Shown here: positions 14,154 to 21,629 of the stretch, one piece after another
Numbering within the stretch: the first letter of the stretch is position 1
Layout of the letters: every line of letters starts with the position of its first letter
Assembly: GCF_003386535.1 (NCBI RefSeq)
Contig: NZ_QTTN01000058.1
Location: 1 to 32,294, forward strand
Direction: 5' to 3'
Length of the DNA: 32,294 bases
Origin: Paenibacillus taihuensis
GTDB lineage: Bacteria; Bacillota; Bacilli; Paenibacillales; Paenibacillaceae
Translations under genes and position numbers: made by a program
The notes under the pieces: generated by a model
Database searches by the model: none
What the model was told of the DNA's origin: nothing
Seen by the model: only the letters and a program-made list of their open reading frames with translations

Positions 14154-14515
14154 ACGGAATCACGCTGCCCTTCTGCAGCCTTCTGCATATCCAGCAGCTT
14201 CTTCTCCATGACGGCGAACTCCTGCGTCAGCCTCTTCATCTTCTCCGACTGATTCGATAAGCTCATCGTCTGCCTCACTAACAGCGCCAGGATGAAAATG
14301 ATCGTAATGAGAAAAACGAACGTCGGCATATACGCAATGCCCAACCACAGTGCGAACCGGTTCAGCACAGGAATGCACGCTGCCGCAAGCACGCCGGCGA
14401 TAGCCGTGACTAGCCATAGAAAGGCATAGCGGTCTTTCAGTTTCTGCGTCACCGTAAACGAGACGATGAGGCCGAGGAAGAAGAGGGTAATCAGTATGGC
14501 GACAAGCTGATTCAT
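14150..14515 (-). CDS. DUF2304 membrane protein
   Basis: A 121-residue protein with three transmembrane helices (about 4-22, 32-52 and 62-80) and a C-terminal coiled-coil-like cytosolic tail (SNQSEKMKRLTQEFAVMEKKLLDMQKAAE). The segment VTQKLKDRYAFLWLVTAI is typical of DUF2304. Proteins of this family are encoded next to dolichyl/undecaprenyl-phosphate mannose or glucose synthases, where they probably assist the enzyme at the membrane; function is not established. It sits 61 bases after the GT2 gene and overlaps the next gene by four bases. Confidence 0.88.
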   Translation of the reverse strand: MNQLVAILITLFFLGLIVSFTVTQKLKDRYAFLWLVTAIAGVLAAACIPVLNRFALWLGIAYMPTFVFLITIIFILALLVRQTMSLSNQSEKMKRLTQEFAVMEKKLLDMQKAAEGQRDSV

Positions 14516-14576
14516 AGTCTATTAACCTTATCCTTTCGATTTCTTTTCAATGTTTCAACACGTATCGGCGTCGCAC

Positions 14577-15284
14577 TCACGAGAAGCTCTTGCGAATGAC
14601 CGAGAACATCGTCACCTTCAGCATGTAATAGATCGACTTCGACCAGTTGATGGAGGACGAGCCGCCCTGCCGATTCCGCATCTCGACGCTGATCTCCTTC
14701 ATCTTGAAGCCGCGCTTCGACAGGCTGACAAGCACCTCGACCTCCGGATAATCCGTCGGATAAGTGCGCGAGAACATCTCAATCGCTCTGCGCCCGACGA
14801 TGCGGAAGCCGCTCGTTGGATCATAGACGCGTTCGCCTGTCAGCAGGCGAATGAGCCAGTGGAAGTAGAGAATGCCGGCGCGGCGAGACAAGCTGCCTCT
14901 ATAGCTGCTTTGCTCGACGAACCGCGAGCCGATGACCATATCATAGCCGCTCGTCTGAATTTCTTCGACGAGCTTCGCGATATCGGCAGGACGATGCTGG
15001 CCGTCGGCATCGAGCTGAATGGCATATGGATAGCCGTTCTGATCGGCATAGCGGTAGCCGCTTTGCATGGAGCCGCCGATGCCGAGATTGACGGCATGGC
15101 GAAGGGACGGGAAGCCTTCTTGACGTATAATGTCAGGCGTATGGTCCTTGGAGCCGTCATCAATAACGATGAAGTCATACGGCGTATGCCGTTTCAGCTC
15201 TTGGACGGTTCGTACTAACGTATCTTCTTCGTTGTAAGCAGGAATAATGACTAGAATATCGCTGCTGCGCTGCTGGTGGTTCAT
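14577..15284 (-). CDS. Family 2 glycosyltransferase, polyprenyl-phosphate sugar synthase-like
   Basis: A 235-residue GT-A enzyme. ILVIIPAYNEEDTLVRTV opens the nucleotide-sugar domain, IVIDDGSKDHTP carries a conserved acidic pair, and LDADGQH gives the DxD metal site (D92, D94). VIGSRF and DPTSGFRIVGRRAIE are typical of DPM1-type synthases, which move a hexose from GDP/UDP to a polyprenyl phosphate. The C-terminus lacks transmembrane helices, unlike GtrB/ArnC types, which may explain the DUF2304 membrane partner. The start at 15284 has AAGGG 6 bases upstream. A longer frame begins at TTG 15347 but has no ribosome binding site. It is divergent from the GT39-like gene. Confidence 0.92.
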   Translation of the reverse strand: MNHQQRSSDILVIIPAYNEEDTLVRTVQELKRHTPYDFIVIDDGSKDHTPDIIRQEGFPSLRHAVNLGIGGSMQSGYRYADQNGYPYAIQLDADGQHRPADIAKLVEEIQTSGYDMVIGSRFVEQSSYRGSLSRRAGILYFHWLIRLLTGERVYDPTSGFRIVGRRAIEMFSRTYPTDYPEVEVLVSLSKRGFKMKEISVEMRNRQGGSSSINWSKSIYYMLKVTMFSVIRKSFS

Positions 15285-15415
15285 GGAATCCCTTCTTTCT
15301 ACCAAACGGTCATGCATGTCTTCGGACGTATAGTTGCTTTTTTCCAAATCCTATATAGTATAATAGAATTCGCCACTTTTATAAAATACCAGCAATTTGG
15401 AAAGGAAGTTATACG
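15285..15415. promoter_or_regulatory. Divergent promoter region for the glycosylation genes
   Basis: TATAAT at 15359-15364 reads toward the GT39-like gene, 51 bases before its start. On the other strand TATACTATATAGG overlaps the same bases and reads toward the GT2 gene. No good -35 box is seen for either, so the exact promoters are uncertain, but overlapping -10 boxes suggest coordinated control. Confidence 0.45.
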
Positions 15416-16699
15416 GTGTTCTCCTTACGTTCCGAGACATCCAGCATGCGGAAGTTTATATGGATCATGATGGCTGTCGTGTTTATTGTTCATGTTACTG
15501 TCGTGTTGACGCTGGGCGATCATTTCCTGCTAGGCTCCTACGAGAAGCGCAACAACGACGATGTCAAATACGTCTATGCCGCGCAAGTGCTGCTCGAGCA
15601 CCATACGCTTGTCTATAACAGCGGCATGAATCCGACCAACTATATCATGCCTGTCGTGCCTGTCGTGCTGAGCGGATTTATGTCATTTCTGGACCGAGAT
15701 GCCGCTGTGATGGGCTTCCGGCTGCTGCAATGTCTCATGCAAACGGTATCGCTCTATCTGATCTTCGCGATTGCCCGTGAGCTGCTCGGCAGGCGCGTTG
15801 CAGTGGTTGCCGTTATCCTAGATGCGATCTACGTGCCGAACTTGTTCGCTTCCGGCGCGATTCTAACAGAATCGACGTTTAAACTGCTCTTTTTGTTGCT
15901 GATATGCAGCATCATTCATGCCGTCAAACGCAAGACGGCAGGCGCGTATGCGATCGCAGGCGTCATGCTCGGCATCGCCTGTTACGTGAAGCCGCAATGT
16001 GCGCTGCTCCCCGTCTGTTTCCTGATCATTTGGCTCATGCAGCGGTACAGACTGAAGGATATGGTGAAATATACGGCGATCATCGGAGTTTGCAGCATGC
16101 TGATTCTGACGCCTTGGTGGGTTCGCAACTATACGGCGTTCCATGAATTTATTCCCTTCACCAAATCAACAGGTAATCCCATGCTGTTAGGTGCGCTGAT
16201 CAAGCGAGGCATGCCGGCAAAAGGATTCTTCGAGCAGTATCCCGAGTACAAAGAGACGCTGTTCAAAGGCAGCGACAGCGCCGAGAAACAGGCTGCGCAG
16301 CGTCTTATCAAGTATGGATTCACGCATCAGCCGTTCGCTTATACCTACTGGTTCACAGTAGGGAAGTCGATTCAGCTGTTCGACAGTCCGTTCTACTCGA
16401 AGCCGGTTCCAGGCCTGCCGAGGCCAGCGATTAATGTGGTGCACTGGATTTACGTACTGATCGGATTCAGCGGGATCGTCATGCTGGGCATCCAGCGCCG
16501 GTTTAAGTACGTCCTTCCGATTTTGCTGCCGTTTCTCTATTATTGGTTCATACATTTACCATTTATTACCTTCGGACGCTATGGTTATCCGCTCCTCAGT
16601 CTATTAACGATATTTGGCGCTGCTGCTATCGTTGCCTTGCTCGAACGAAGGGGAGTTTGGAAGCTGCGTGAACGGGAACGCGGGCAAGCCGCCGGTTAA
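15416..16699 (+). CDS. GT39/ArnT-like integral membrane glycosyltransferase
   Basis: A 427-residue protein with about ten transmembrane helices. The first helix (about 14-36) is followed by an extracytoplasmic loop with the acidic pair D48-D49 (NNDDVKYVYAAQVLL), the expected site of the catalytic acid in GT-C enzymes of the PMT/ArnT group. ITPWWVRNY (as LTPWWVRNYTAF) is a common family motif. Such enzymes take a sugar from a polyprenyl phosphate and attach it to an acceptor outside the membrane, such as a protein or wall polymer. It is divergent from the genes that would make and flip that donor. The GTG start has AAGGAAG 7 bases upstream; ATG 15446 is a possible alternative. Its stop codon lies inside the terminator hairpin. 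Confidence 0.85.
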   Translation: MFSLRSETSSMRKFIWIMMAVVFIVHVTVVLTLGDHFLLGSYEKRNNDDVKYVYAAQVLLEHHTLVYNSGMNPTNYIMPVVPVVLSGFMSFLDRDAAVMGFRLLQCLMQTVSLYLIFAIARELLGRRVAVVAVILDAIYVPNLFASGAILTESTFKLLFLLLICSIIHAVKRKTAGAYAIAGVMLGIACYVKPQCALLPVCFLIIWLMQRYRLKDMVKYTAIIGVCSMLILTPWWVRNYTAFHEFIPFTKSTGNPMLLGALIKRGMPAKGFFEQYPEYKETLFKGSDSAEKQAAQRLIKYGFTHQPFAYTYWFTVGKSIQLFDSPFYSKPVPGLPRPAINVVHWIYVLIGFSGIVMLGIQRRFKYVLPILLPFLYYWFIHLPFITFGRYGYPLLSLLTIFGAAAIVALLERRGVWKLRERERGQAAG

Positions 16700-16724
16700 C
16701 GACCGGACGGCTTCTTTTTTTTTT
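16686..16724 (+). terminator. Terminator of the GT39-like gene
   Basis: AAGCCGCCGGT and ACCGGACGGCTT pair with one unpaired base around TAACG, followed by CT and a run of ten T. The stem includes the end of the coding sequence. Confidence 0.9.
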
Positions 16725-16817
16725 GCAATTCATGGTAGTTGGGGAGCAAATCTGCATAGTACAATGGAGCAGTAGGCAACAACAGATGTTAATCTACCAG
16801 AAAACGGAGGGACCTTG

Positions 16818-17894
16818 ATGAATGCTTCTGCTTCGCCGTTAGCGGTATCGTCTTCTTTACCACGTGCTGTGAGAGTGACGACAGGCAAGGATTACATGAC
16901 TATCTTTTTTGGGCTGTGGCTGATCGGCGGTATTTTCGTAGATGGGTATGCTCACAATCATGGCGTTGTGGAGACGTTCTTCACGCCTTGGCATGCCATC
17001 CTGTATTCCGGCTTTATGGCTTCAGCACTTTGGATGGCATGGCTGCTGTACCGCGCGAAGCGGGCGACGGGACTTTCTTGGGTGAAAGCTGCTCCTGTCG
17101 GTTATGGGCTCGGCTTGATCGGAGTCGGTATTTTCCTGCTGGGCGGGTTGTTCGACATGTACTGGCACGTCGTGTTCGGCATTGAGAAAAATATCGCGGC
17201 ATTGCTGAGTCCTTCGCATCTCATGCTGCTGACCGGAGGCATTCTCATTCTATCGAGTCCGTATCGGGCGTGCTGGCACAATGAGCGCATGGTGAAGCCG
17301 GGCTGGGGCGAGTTCGCTCCTGCATTTCTGTCGCTCGTCATTACGACCGGCGGAGTCAGCTTCTTCCTCATGTATGCGTGGATGTTCCGCTATAACTTGC
17401 CGGCGGCATCCACCGTTCAATGGTATATGTACAATTTCGGCTCAGGGGTTATTGCGGAGGATAACGAGGCTCGCGGACTTAGCTATATTCTCGTAGATAC
17501 GATTGTTTATATGGTGCCGGTGTTTCTGTTCATGAAACGCTGGGCGCTGCCGTTCGGCGTGATGACCGCGCATTTTACGATTATTTCGGTGCTGATGAAC
17601 GTGCTGGACGGATTTGCGAATTACCAATCCATTATTATCGCATTCGCAGCGGGACTGCTCGGCGATATTTGCTATCGGGCGCTGAAGGCAGACCAGCCTG
17701 CTAGAGAGTGGGCTAGAAGAGTTGTCGCTGCTGTGCTGACGGTCGCGCTGTGGGGATTTTATTTTGCATGGATGCATGTTACGGACGAGATTGGTTGGGC
17801 TGCAGAGCTATGGGCAGGGGCGATTGTAGAAGCGACGTTGGTGTCGCTTGGCGTGCAGCTGCTGGCGGCACAGCGTCCGAGTGTCAAAGGATAA
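16818..17894 (+). CDS. Uncharacterised polytopic membrane protein with conserved-looking His/Asp residues
   Basis: A 358-residue protein with about nine to ten hydrophobic segments. I do not recognise a named family with certainty. Several membrane or membrane-edge segments carry His, Asp and Trp in patterns that look functional: FVDGYAHNHGVVE, FFTPWHAILYSG, GLFDMYWHVVFGIEKN and LLSPSHLMLLTGG. Such residues could bind haem or a metal such as copper, but that is inference. The start at ATG 16818 has ACGGAGGG about 6 bases upstream. A TACAAT box lies at 16760-16765. The next gene, six bases downstream, is a lipoprotein with His-rich motifs, so the two likely form one unit. Confidence 0.75.
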   Translation: MNASASPLAVSSSLPRAVRVTTGKDYMTIFFGLWLIGGIFVDGYAHNHGVVETFFTPWHAILYSGFMASALWMAWLLYRAKRATGLSWVKAAPVGYGLGLIGVGIFLLGGLFDMYWHVVFGIEKNIAALLSPSHLMLLTGGILILSSPYRACWHNERMVKPGWGEFAPAFLSLVITTGGVSFFLMYAWMFRYNLPAASTVQWYMYNFGSGVIAEDNEARGLSYILVDTIVYMVPVFLFMKRWALPFGVMTAHFTIISVLMNVLDGFANYQSIIIAFAAGLLGDICYRALKADQPAREWARRVVAAVLTVALWGFYFAWMHVTDEIGWAAELWAGAIVEATLVSLGVQLLAAQRPSVKG

Positions 17895-17900
17895 CGGCCT

Positions 17901-18764
17901 ATGCGAATGGGAAAACAGGCGTATGCGGCAATGACTCTCCTCATCATCGTACTCGCATTAAGCAGCTGCGCGGGCAAGCCGATGCGCAATGTCGAGATTA
18001 ATCCCCCTTCGAGGGGGCTTATTCATTACTTGCAGCAGGATCAGATGGCGAATGTTTCGGACCGCGGCTATAAAGCGACAATCGTCACAACTGGTGTCAG
18101 CGAGCTGCATAGCGGAGAAGAAGCTTCTATCGAGCTGCAGGTGATGGACCCTTCCGGGCAGCCGGTGCAGCACTTCACAGAAGATATGACGAAGCTGATG
18201 CATCTGATTGTCGTGAGCAGCGACCTGTCGACCTTCGAGCATGTACATCCCGATTTTGCAGGCAACGGGCGCTTCCGGGCAAAGGTGCATTTTCCGCATG
18301 GCGGGTCGTATTTGCTCATTTCGGAGTTTATGCCGGAAGGCGTAGGGGTGACGGTGTATAAACAGTGGCTGCAGGTAGAGAGGGAGAAGGCTGCCGCGAA
18401 GAAGCTGGTGCCGGACAAACAGCTGACGCAAACGGTCGATGGACTGCAAATTACGTTGTCGGCGATGCCGGATATTGCAGAAGTGCGAGCGGGCGATATG
18501 GCGATGCTGAACTTTACGCTGAAAGATGCAGCCACCGGCAAGTTCATAGAACTTGAGCCCTACCTCGGCACGGCGGGGCACTGTGTCATTCTCGATGAGA
18601 AGGCGAAGCAGTATCTCCATGTTCATGCCGCAACCGACATGAGCTCCAGCTCCAACGTCATGTTCCATACGCAATTCCCGAAGGCGGGCACGTATAAGCT
18701 GTGGGGACAGTTTCAATATAAGGGGAAAGTGATCGTTGCCCCTTTCGTCATTGAGGTGAAGTAA
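17901..18764 (+). CDS. Lipoprotein with two YtkA/FixH-like beta domains
   Basis: A 287-residue protein with a lipoprotein signal: hydrophobic segment LLIIVLALSSCAG, with the modified Cys at about residue 24. Two similar beta-sandwich halves follow. The first has LHSGEEASIELQVMDPSGQPVQHFTEDMTKLMHLIVVSSDLSTFEHVHPDFAGNGRF and FPHGGSYLLISEFMP; the second has GDMAMLNFTLKDAATGKFIELEPYLGTAGHCVILDEKAKQYLHVHAAT and FPKAGTYKLWGQFQ. The repeated pattern of MH/GH then H-V-H is typical of YtkA-like or cupredoxin-neighbour domains and could bind copper. It begins six bases after the polytopic membrane gene and has AAAGGA about 9 bases upstream. Confidence 0.8.
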   Translation: MRMGKQAYAAMTLLIIVLALSSCAGKPMRNVEINPPSRGLIHYLQQDQMANVSDRGYKATIVTTGVSELHSGEEASIELQVMDPSGQPVQHFTEDMTKLMHLIVVSSDLSTFEHVHPDFAGNGRFRAKVHFPHGGSYLLISEFMPEGVGVTVYKQWLQVEREKAAAKKLVPDKQLTQTVDGLQITLSAMPDIAEVRAGDMAMLNFTLKDAATGKFIELEPYLGTAGHCVILDEKAKQYLHVHAATDMSSSSNVMFHTQFPKAGTYKLWGQFQYKGKVIVAPFVIEVK

Positions 18765-18836
18765 CTGGTCAAAAGGTCGAAAACTGTCGATTATCAACCG
18801 CATCTCTATACAAAAGCCTACATTCCATTTAAAATA

Positions 18837-18852
18837 TATGTTATAGAACATA
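18837..18852. promoter_or_regulatory. Inverted repeat upstream of the ArsR-type sugar regulator
   Basis: TATGTT-ATAG-AACATA has perfect 6-base arms and lies 29 bases before the start of the ArsR-type gene, next to the AT-rich CATATTATAAAG that may serve as its -10 region. It could be an autoregulatory operator, though it does not resemble the AAAACAAA sites downstream of the gene. Confidence 0.45.
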
Positions 18853-18880
18853 AATCATATTATAAAGGGGGTAGCTTTTG

Positions 18881-19819
18881 ATGCTGGAGCTGTCTATCGA
18901 CGAGCCGGACGAGCTGGTGAAGGTCACGCATGCCCTGTCCTCCCATACAAGATTGAAGATTATTAAGCTGCTGTTGAATTATAACAACATGAACATTAAT
19001 GAAATCGGTGAGAAGCTGGGCATCCCGGTATCTACCGTCGGCGTTAATGTGAAAGTGCTGGAAGAGGCCGGGTTGATTCTTACGGAGATCCTGCCTGCGA
19101 GCCGCGGCGCAATGAAAGTATGCAAGCGGAACTTCGATGATGTCAGACTGATTCTGAATCCGATTAAAGGATACAAGAACAAGACGCAGCTGTATGAGAT
19201 CGAAATGCCGATCGGACACTTCGTCGATGTGGATGTGCAGCCAACCTGCGGCATTGCCAACTCGCAATCGATGATAATTACGGAAGATGATCCGTCGAGC
19301 TTCTACATTCCGGAGTGCAAGACGGCAGAGATTATATGGCTGAGACAAGGCTGGCTCGAATACCGGTTTCCTCGGTCGCTGCCGCGAAACATCGAGCCGA
19401 AGGCGATCGAGTTCTCGCTCGAGCTCTGCTCAGAAGCCCCTAATTTCAATAACGATTGGCCATCGGACATAACTGTTTGGATCAATAACATCGAGGTCGG
19501 AACATGGACCTCGCCTGGCGATTTCGGCGACCGGCGAGGCAAGAACAATCCCGAATGGTGGCATGACAGCAGCACCCAGTACGGTCTGCTCAAGACATTC
19601 CGCGTGGACCAGCACCGGAGCACCGTGGACAATACGAAGATTTCCGACATTACGCTGCGGGATTTGCAGCTGGAGAAGATGCCTTATATTCGCTTCAAAG
19701 TCGGGGTCAAGCCGGATGCCGTAAACAAAGGCGGCATGAACTTATTCGGGCGGGGGTTCGGCAATTACGACCAAGATATCATTATGAAAGTGCATTATGA
19801 TGCATTGCATGAAGAATAA
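18881..19819 (+). CDS. ArsR-type winged-helix regulator fused to a beta-rich putative sugar-sensing domain
   Basis: A 313-residue protein. Residues about 8-85 are an ArsR helix-turn-helix (THALSSHTRLKIIKLLLNYNNMNINEIGEKLGIPVSTVGVNVKVLEEAGLI). Unlike the 100-residue metal sensors, it continues for more than 200 residues with a beta-rich, aromatic-rich region (RQGWLEYRFPRSLPRNIEPKA, DITVWINNIEVGTW, GDFGDRRGKNNPEWWHD, YIRFKVGVKPDAVNKGG) that looks like a carbohydrate-binding beta sandwich. No metal-binding CxC is present. It stands directly before the arabinan locus in the same orientation, separated by a terminator, a cre-controlled promoter and two palindromes, so it is the likely specific regulator. 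ATG 18881 has AAAGGGGG 9 bases upstream. Confidence 0.85.
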   Translation: MLELSIDEPDELVKVTHALSSHTRLKIIKLLLNYNNMNINEIGEKLGIPVSTVGVNVKVLEEAGLILTEILPASRGAMKVCKRNFDDVRLILNPIKGYKNKTQLYEIEMPIGHFVDVDVQPTCGIANSQSMIITEDDPSSFYIPECKTAEIIWLRQGWLEYRFPRSLPRNIEPKAIEFSLELCSEAPNFNNDWPSDITVWINNIEVGTWTSPGDFGDRRGKNNPEWWHDSSTQYGLLKTFRVDQHRSTVDNTKISDITLRDLQLEKMPYIRFKVGVKPDAVNKGGMNLFGRGFGNYDQDIIMKVHYDALHEE

Positions 19820-19836
19820 AACAAAAGGTTTGTTGT
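19818..19836. promoter_or_regulatory. Candidate operator 1 of the arabinan locus
   Basis: AAAACAAAAGGTTTGTTGT is a partial palindrome (about 14 of 19 positions symmetric) that resembles the stronger palindrome at 20058-20076. It overlaps the stop codon of the regulator gene. Confidence 0.45.
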
Positions 19837-19867
19837 AAAAGGCGCTCAGGCGCTTTTTATTTTGTTT
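19837..19867 (+). terminator. Terminator of the ArsR-type regulator gene
   Basis: AAAAGGCGC and GCGCTTTTT pair over nine positions with one G-T wobble around the tetraloop TCAG, followed by ATTTTGTTTT. It separates the regulator from the sugar operon. Confidence 0.85.
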
Positions 19868-19887
19868 TATATAATAATATTTTTGTT

Positions 19888-19901
19888 TGAAAGCGTTGAC
19901 A
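19888..19901 (+). promoter_or_regulatory. Catabolite-responsive element (cre)
   Basis: TGAAAGCGTTGACA fits every position of the Bacillus cre consensus TGWAANCGNTNWCA. Its last six bases are the -35 box of the operon promoter, so CcpA bound here would block RNA polymerase when a preferred sugar is available. Confidence 0.85.
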
Positions 19902-19924
19902 AGAAATCAAACCAAACCTATAAT
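19896..19924 (+). promoter_or_regulatory. Consensus sigma-A promoter of the arabinan operon
   Basis: TTGACA (19896-19901) and TATAAT (19919-19924) are both perfect hexamers at the ideal 17-base spacing. Transcription should start near 19931, leaving an untranslated leader of about 170 bases before the binding-protein gene. Confidence 0.92.
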
Positions 19925-19931
19925 TTGATTT
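19904..19931. promoter_or_regulatory. Inverted repeat spanning the promoter
   Basis: AAATCAAA (19904-19911) and TTTGATTT (19924-19931) are perfect 8-base arms separated by 12 bases. They cover the spacer, the -10 box and the expected start site. This is a plausible repressor operator, perhaps for the adjacent ArsR-type protein. Confidence 0.55.
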
Positions 19932-20057
19932 GTAACATGATTCTTGTTTATAAAAAAGACGGAATTGGTGATAAGACAGTGGTTCTCGGGGGAAGTTAGC
20001 CTGCTTGGAGGTGAGAAGCGCAAGTTTTTCGCAGTTCGGCATGATGATCTGAGATTT

Positions 20058-20076
20058 AAAACAAAAGTTTCGTTTT
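20058..20076. promoter_or_regulatory. Candidate operator 2 of the arabinan locus
   Basis: AAAACAAAAGTTTCGTTTT is symmetric at 16 of 19 positions, and the outer TTTAAAAC/GTTTTAAA arms extend it to 20055-20079. It lies in the leader, 27 bases before the start codon of the binding-protein gene. As DNA it could be a roadblock operator; as RNA it could form an 8-bp hairpin near the ribosome binding site. Confidence 0.55.
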
Positions 20077-20103
20077 AAATTAACAGTAGAGGGGCTAAAG
20101 AGG

Positions 20104-21528
20104 ATGAATCAATGGACAAAACGGGCTGGAGCCTTAGCGGCATTGACGGTGTTAATCAGCGGTACAGCGGCATGCGGAAGCAGCAGCAACAATAACGGCG
20201 GCAATAGCAATGCGGCAGCTAATGCAGGTAATACTTCGGCAACCACGAATGACACCTCCACATCGAACTCATCGAATACAACGAATAATGCGAATACGAG
20301 CGCAAATCAGCCAGCCGCTGAACCGGTGAAGATCCGTTTTGCCGGCTGGGGCGACCCTTCCGAGAAGGAAGTGTTCACGAAGCTGATCAAGAGCTTCGAA
20401 GAGAAGAACCCGAACATCAAGGTTGAATATCTACATATCCCGGATGATTACGTTGGCAAGATGAATACCATTCTTGCTGGCGGCGACGCTCCTGACGTTT
20501 TCTACGTGCCGGACGGAGACTTCGGAAGATGGGTAAGCCAAGATTTGCTGCAGCCGATCGACGAGTACTTGAGCACGAGCAACATCGATACTTCCGACAT
20601 GTGGGAGTCCTCGCTCCTCCGTTATCGTTATGACGGCGCTGTAACCGGCAAAGGAAACCTGTACGCGCTGCCGAAGGATATCGGCCCGACCGTCCTTTAT
20701 TACAATAAAGATATTTTCACGAAGATGGGCGTTCCATTCCCAAGCGCCGAGAACCCGATGACATTCGACCAGCTCCTTGAGACTGCGCAGAAGCTGACGG
20801 TCAAGAATGGCGATAAAGTCACGCAATACGGCATGGGTCCGATCTGGTGGGAAGGCTTCGTGCTTGGCAATGGCGGCCAGTTCCTCAGCGAAGATAAGAA
20901 AGAGTTCTTGCTCAATAGCAAAGAAGCGTCGGATGCGCTGCAGTTCGCAGTCGATCTCGCGCACAAATATAACGTTGTTCCGGACAGCCGTGCGCTGAAA
21001 GCGATGAATGACGGCCAAATGTTCGAAACAGGCAAGCTCGCGATGATGATTCAAGGCCGCTGGATGGTGCCGACTTACCGGAAGCTGAAATTCGATTGGG
21101 ACGTTGCGCCGCTGCCTACGAATGGCAAATGGGCTGGCTGGAGCGGTTCTGTAGGTCTCGGTATCTACAGCAAGTCGAAGCAGAAGGATGCTGCTTACAA
21201 GCTTGTCGAGTACTTGGGCGGCCCAGAGGGGCAGAAGGAACAATCGCTCATGGGCTTTGCGATTCCGAGCTTCAAGTCGATGGCGAGCACGGATGTATTC
21301 CTGCAGCCTGGACAGAAGCCTGAGCATGCGGAAGTGTTCATCAAGGCGGCTCAGAACGAAATTCCAGGTCCATGGACGAATCTGCCGAATGCCAAATGGT
21401 GGGATATGCTGAACCAAAATCTTGGACCGATGTGGGAAGCGAAGAAACCGGCAGCCGATCTTCTGAACGAGCTGAAGCCGAAGATCGATGCGGCGATCAA
21501 GGAAGGCAATCCGGCGATCTTTAAGTAA
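20104..21528 (+). CDS. Extracellular sugar-binding lipoprotein of an ABC transporter
   Basis: A 474-residue family 1 solute-binding protein. The N-terminal signal ends at Cys24 (SGTAACGSSS), so the protein is probably lipid-anchored. A linker rich in Asn, Ser and Thr runs from about 25 to 72. The mature domain starts with VKIRFAGWGDPSEKEVFTKLIKSFEEKNPNIKVEY and contains the signature LAGGDAPDVFYVPDGDFGRW. Further on, FETGKLAMMIQGRWMV and aromatic-rich segments line the expected sugar cleft. With the two permeases and the GH43/GH93-like enzymes it most likely binds arabino-oligosaccharides, like AraN of Bacillus subtilis, but the ligand is inferred. GAGGGG lies 9 bases before ATG. It is the first gene of the cre-controlled operon. 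Confidence 0.92.
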   Translation: MNQWTKRAGALAALTVLISGTAACGSSSNNNGGNSNAAANAGNTSATTNDTSTSNSSNTTNNANTSANQPAAEPVKIRFAGWGDPSEKEVFTKLIKSFEEKNPNIKVEYLHIPDDYVGKMNTILAGGDAPDVFYVPDGDFGRWVSQDLLQPIDEYLSTSNIDTSDMWESSLLRYRYDGAVTGKGNLYALPKDIGPTVLYYNKDIFTKMGVPFPSAENPMTFDQLLETAQKLTVKNGDKVTQYGMGPIWWEGFVLGNGGQFLSEDKKEFLLNSKEASDALQFAVDLAHKYNVVPDSRALKAMNDGQMFETGKLAMMIQGRWMVPTYRKLKFDWDVAPLPTNGKWAGWSGSVGLGIYSKSKQKDAAYKLVEYLGGPEGQKEQSLMGFAIPSFKSMASTDVFLQPGQKPEHAEVFIKAAQNEIPGPWTNLPNAKWWDMLNQNLGPMWEAKKPAADLLNELKPKIDAAIKEGNPAIFK

Positions 21529-21565
21529 ACCAAGACCGGAACCCTATAAGTGAAATCTTGTCAAA

Positions 21566-21605
21566 GAGCATATGGGGGAGCTCGAATAGAGCTCCTTCCA
21601 TGCTC
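21566..21605 (+). other. Intercistronic hairpin between binding protein and permease
   Basis: GAGCAT...GGAGCTC (from 21566) pairs with GAGCTCC...ATGCTC (to 21605) around GAATA, with small internal mismatches. It lies between the first and second genes and has no T-tract, so it more likely stabilises or partly insulates the binding-protein mRNA than ends transcription. Confidence 0.75.
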
Positions 21606-21629
21606 CTGAAGTATTGGAGGACGGTAGAT

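Noticed and set aside
14550..15218. Plus-strand frame of 222 codons
   Set aside because: It is antisense to the GT2 gene, whose DxD and other motifs are clear.
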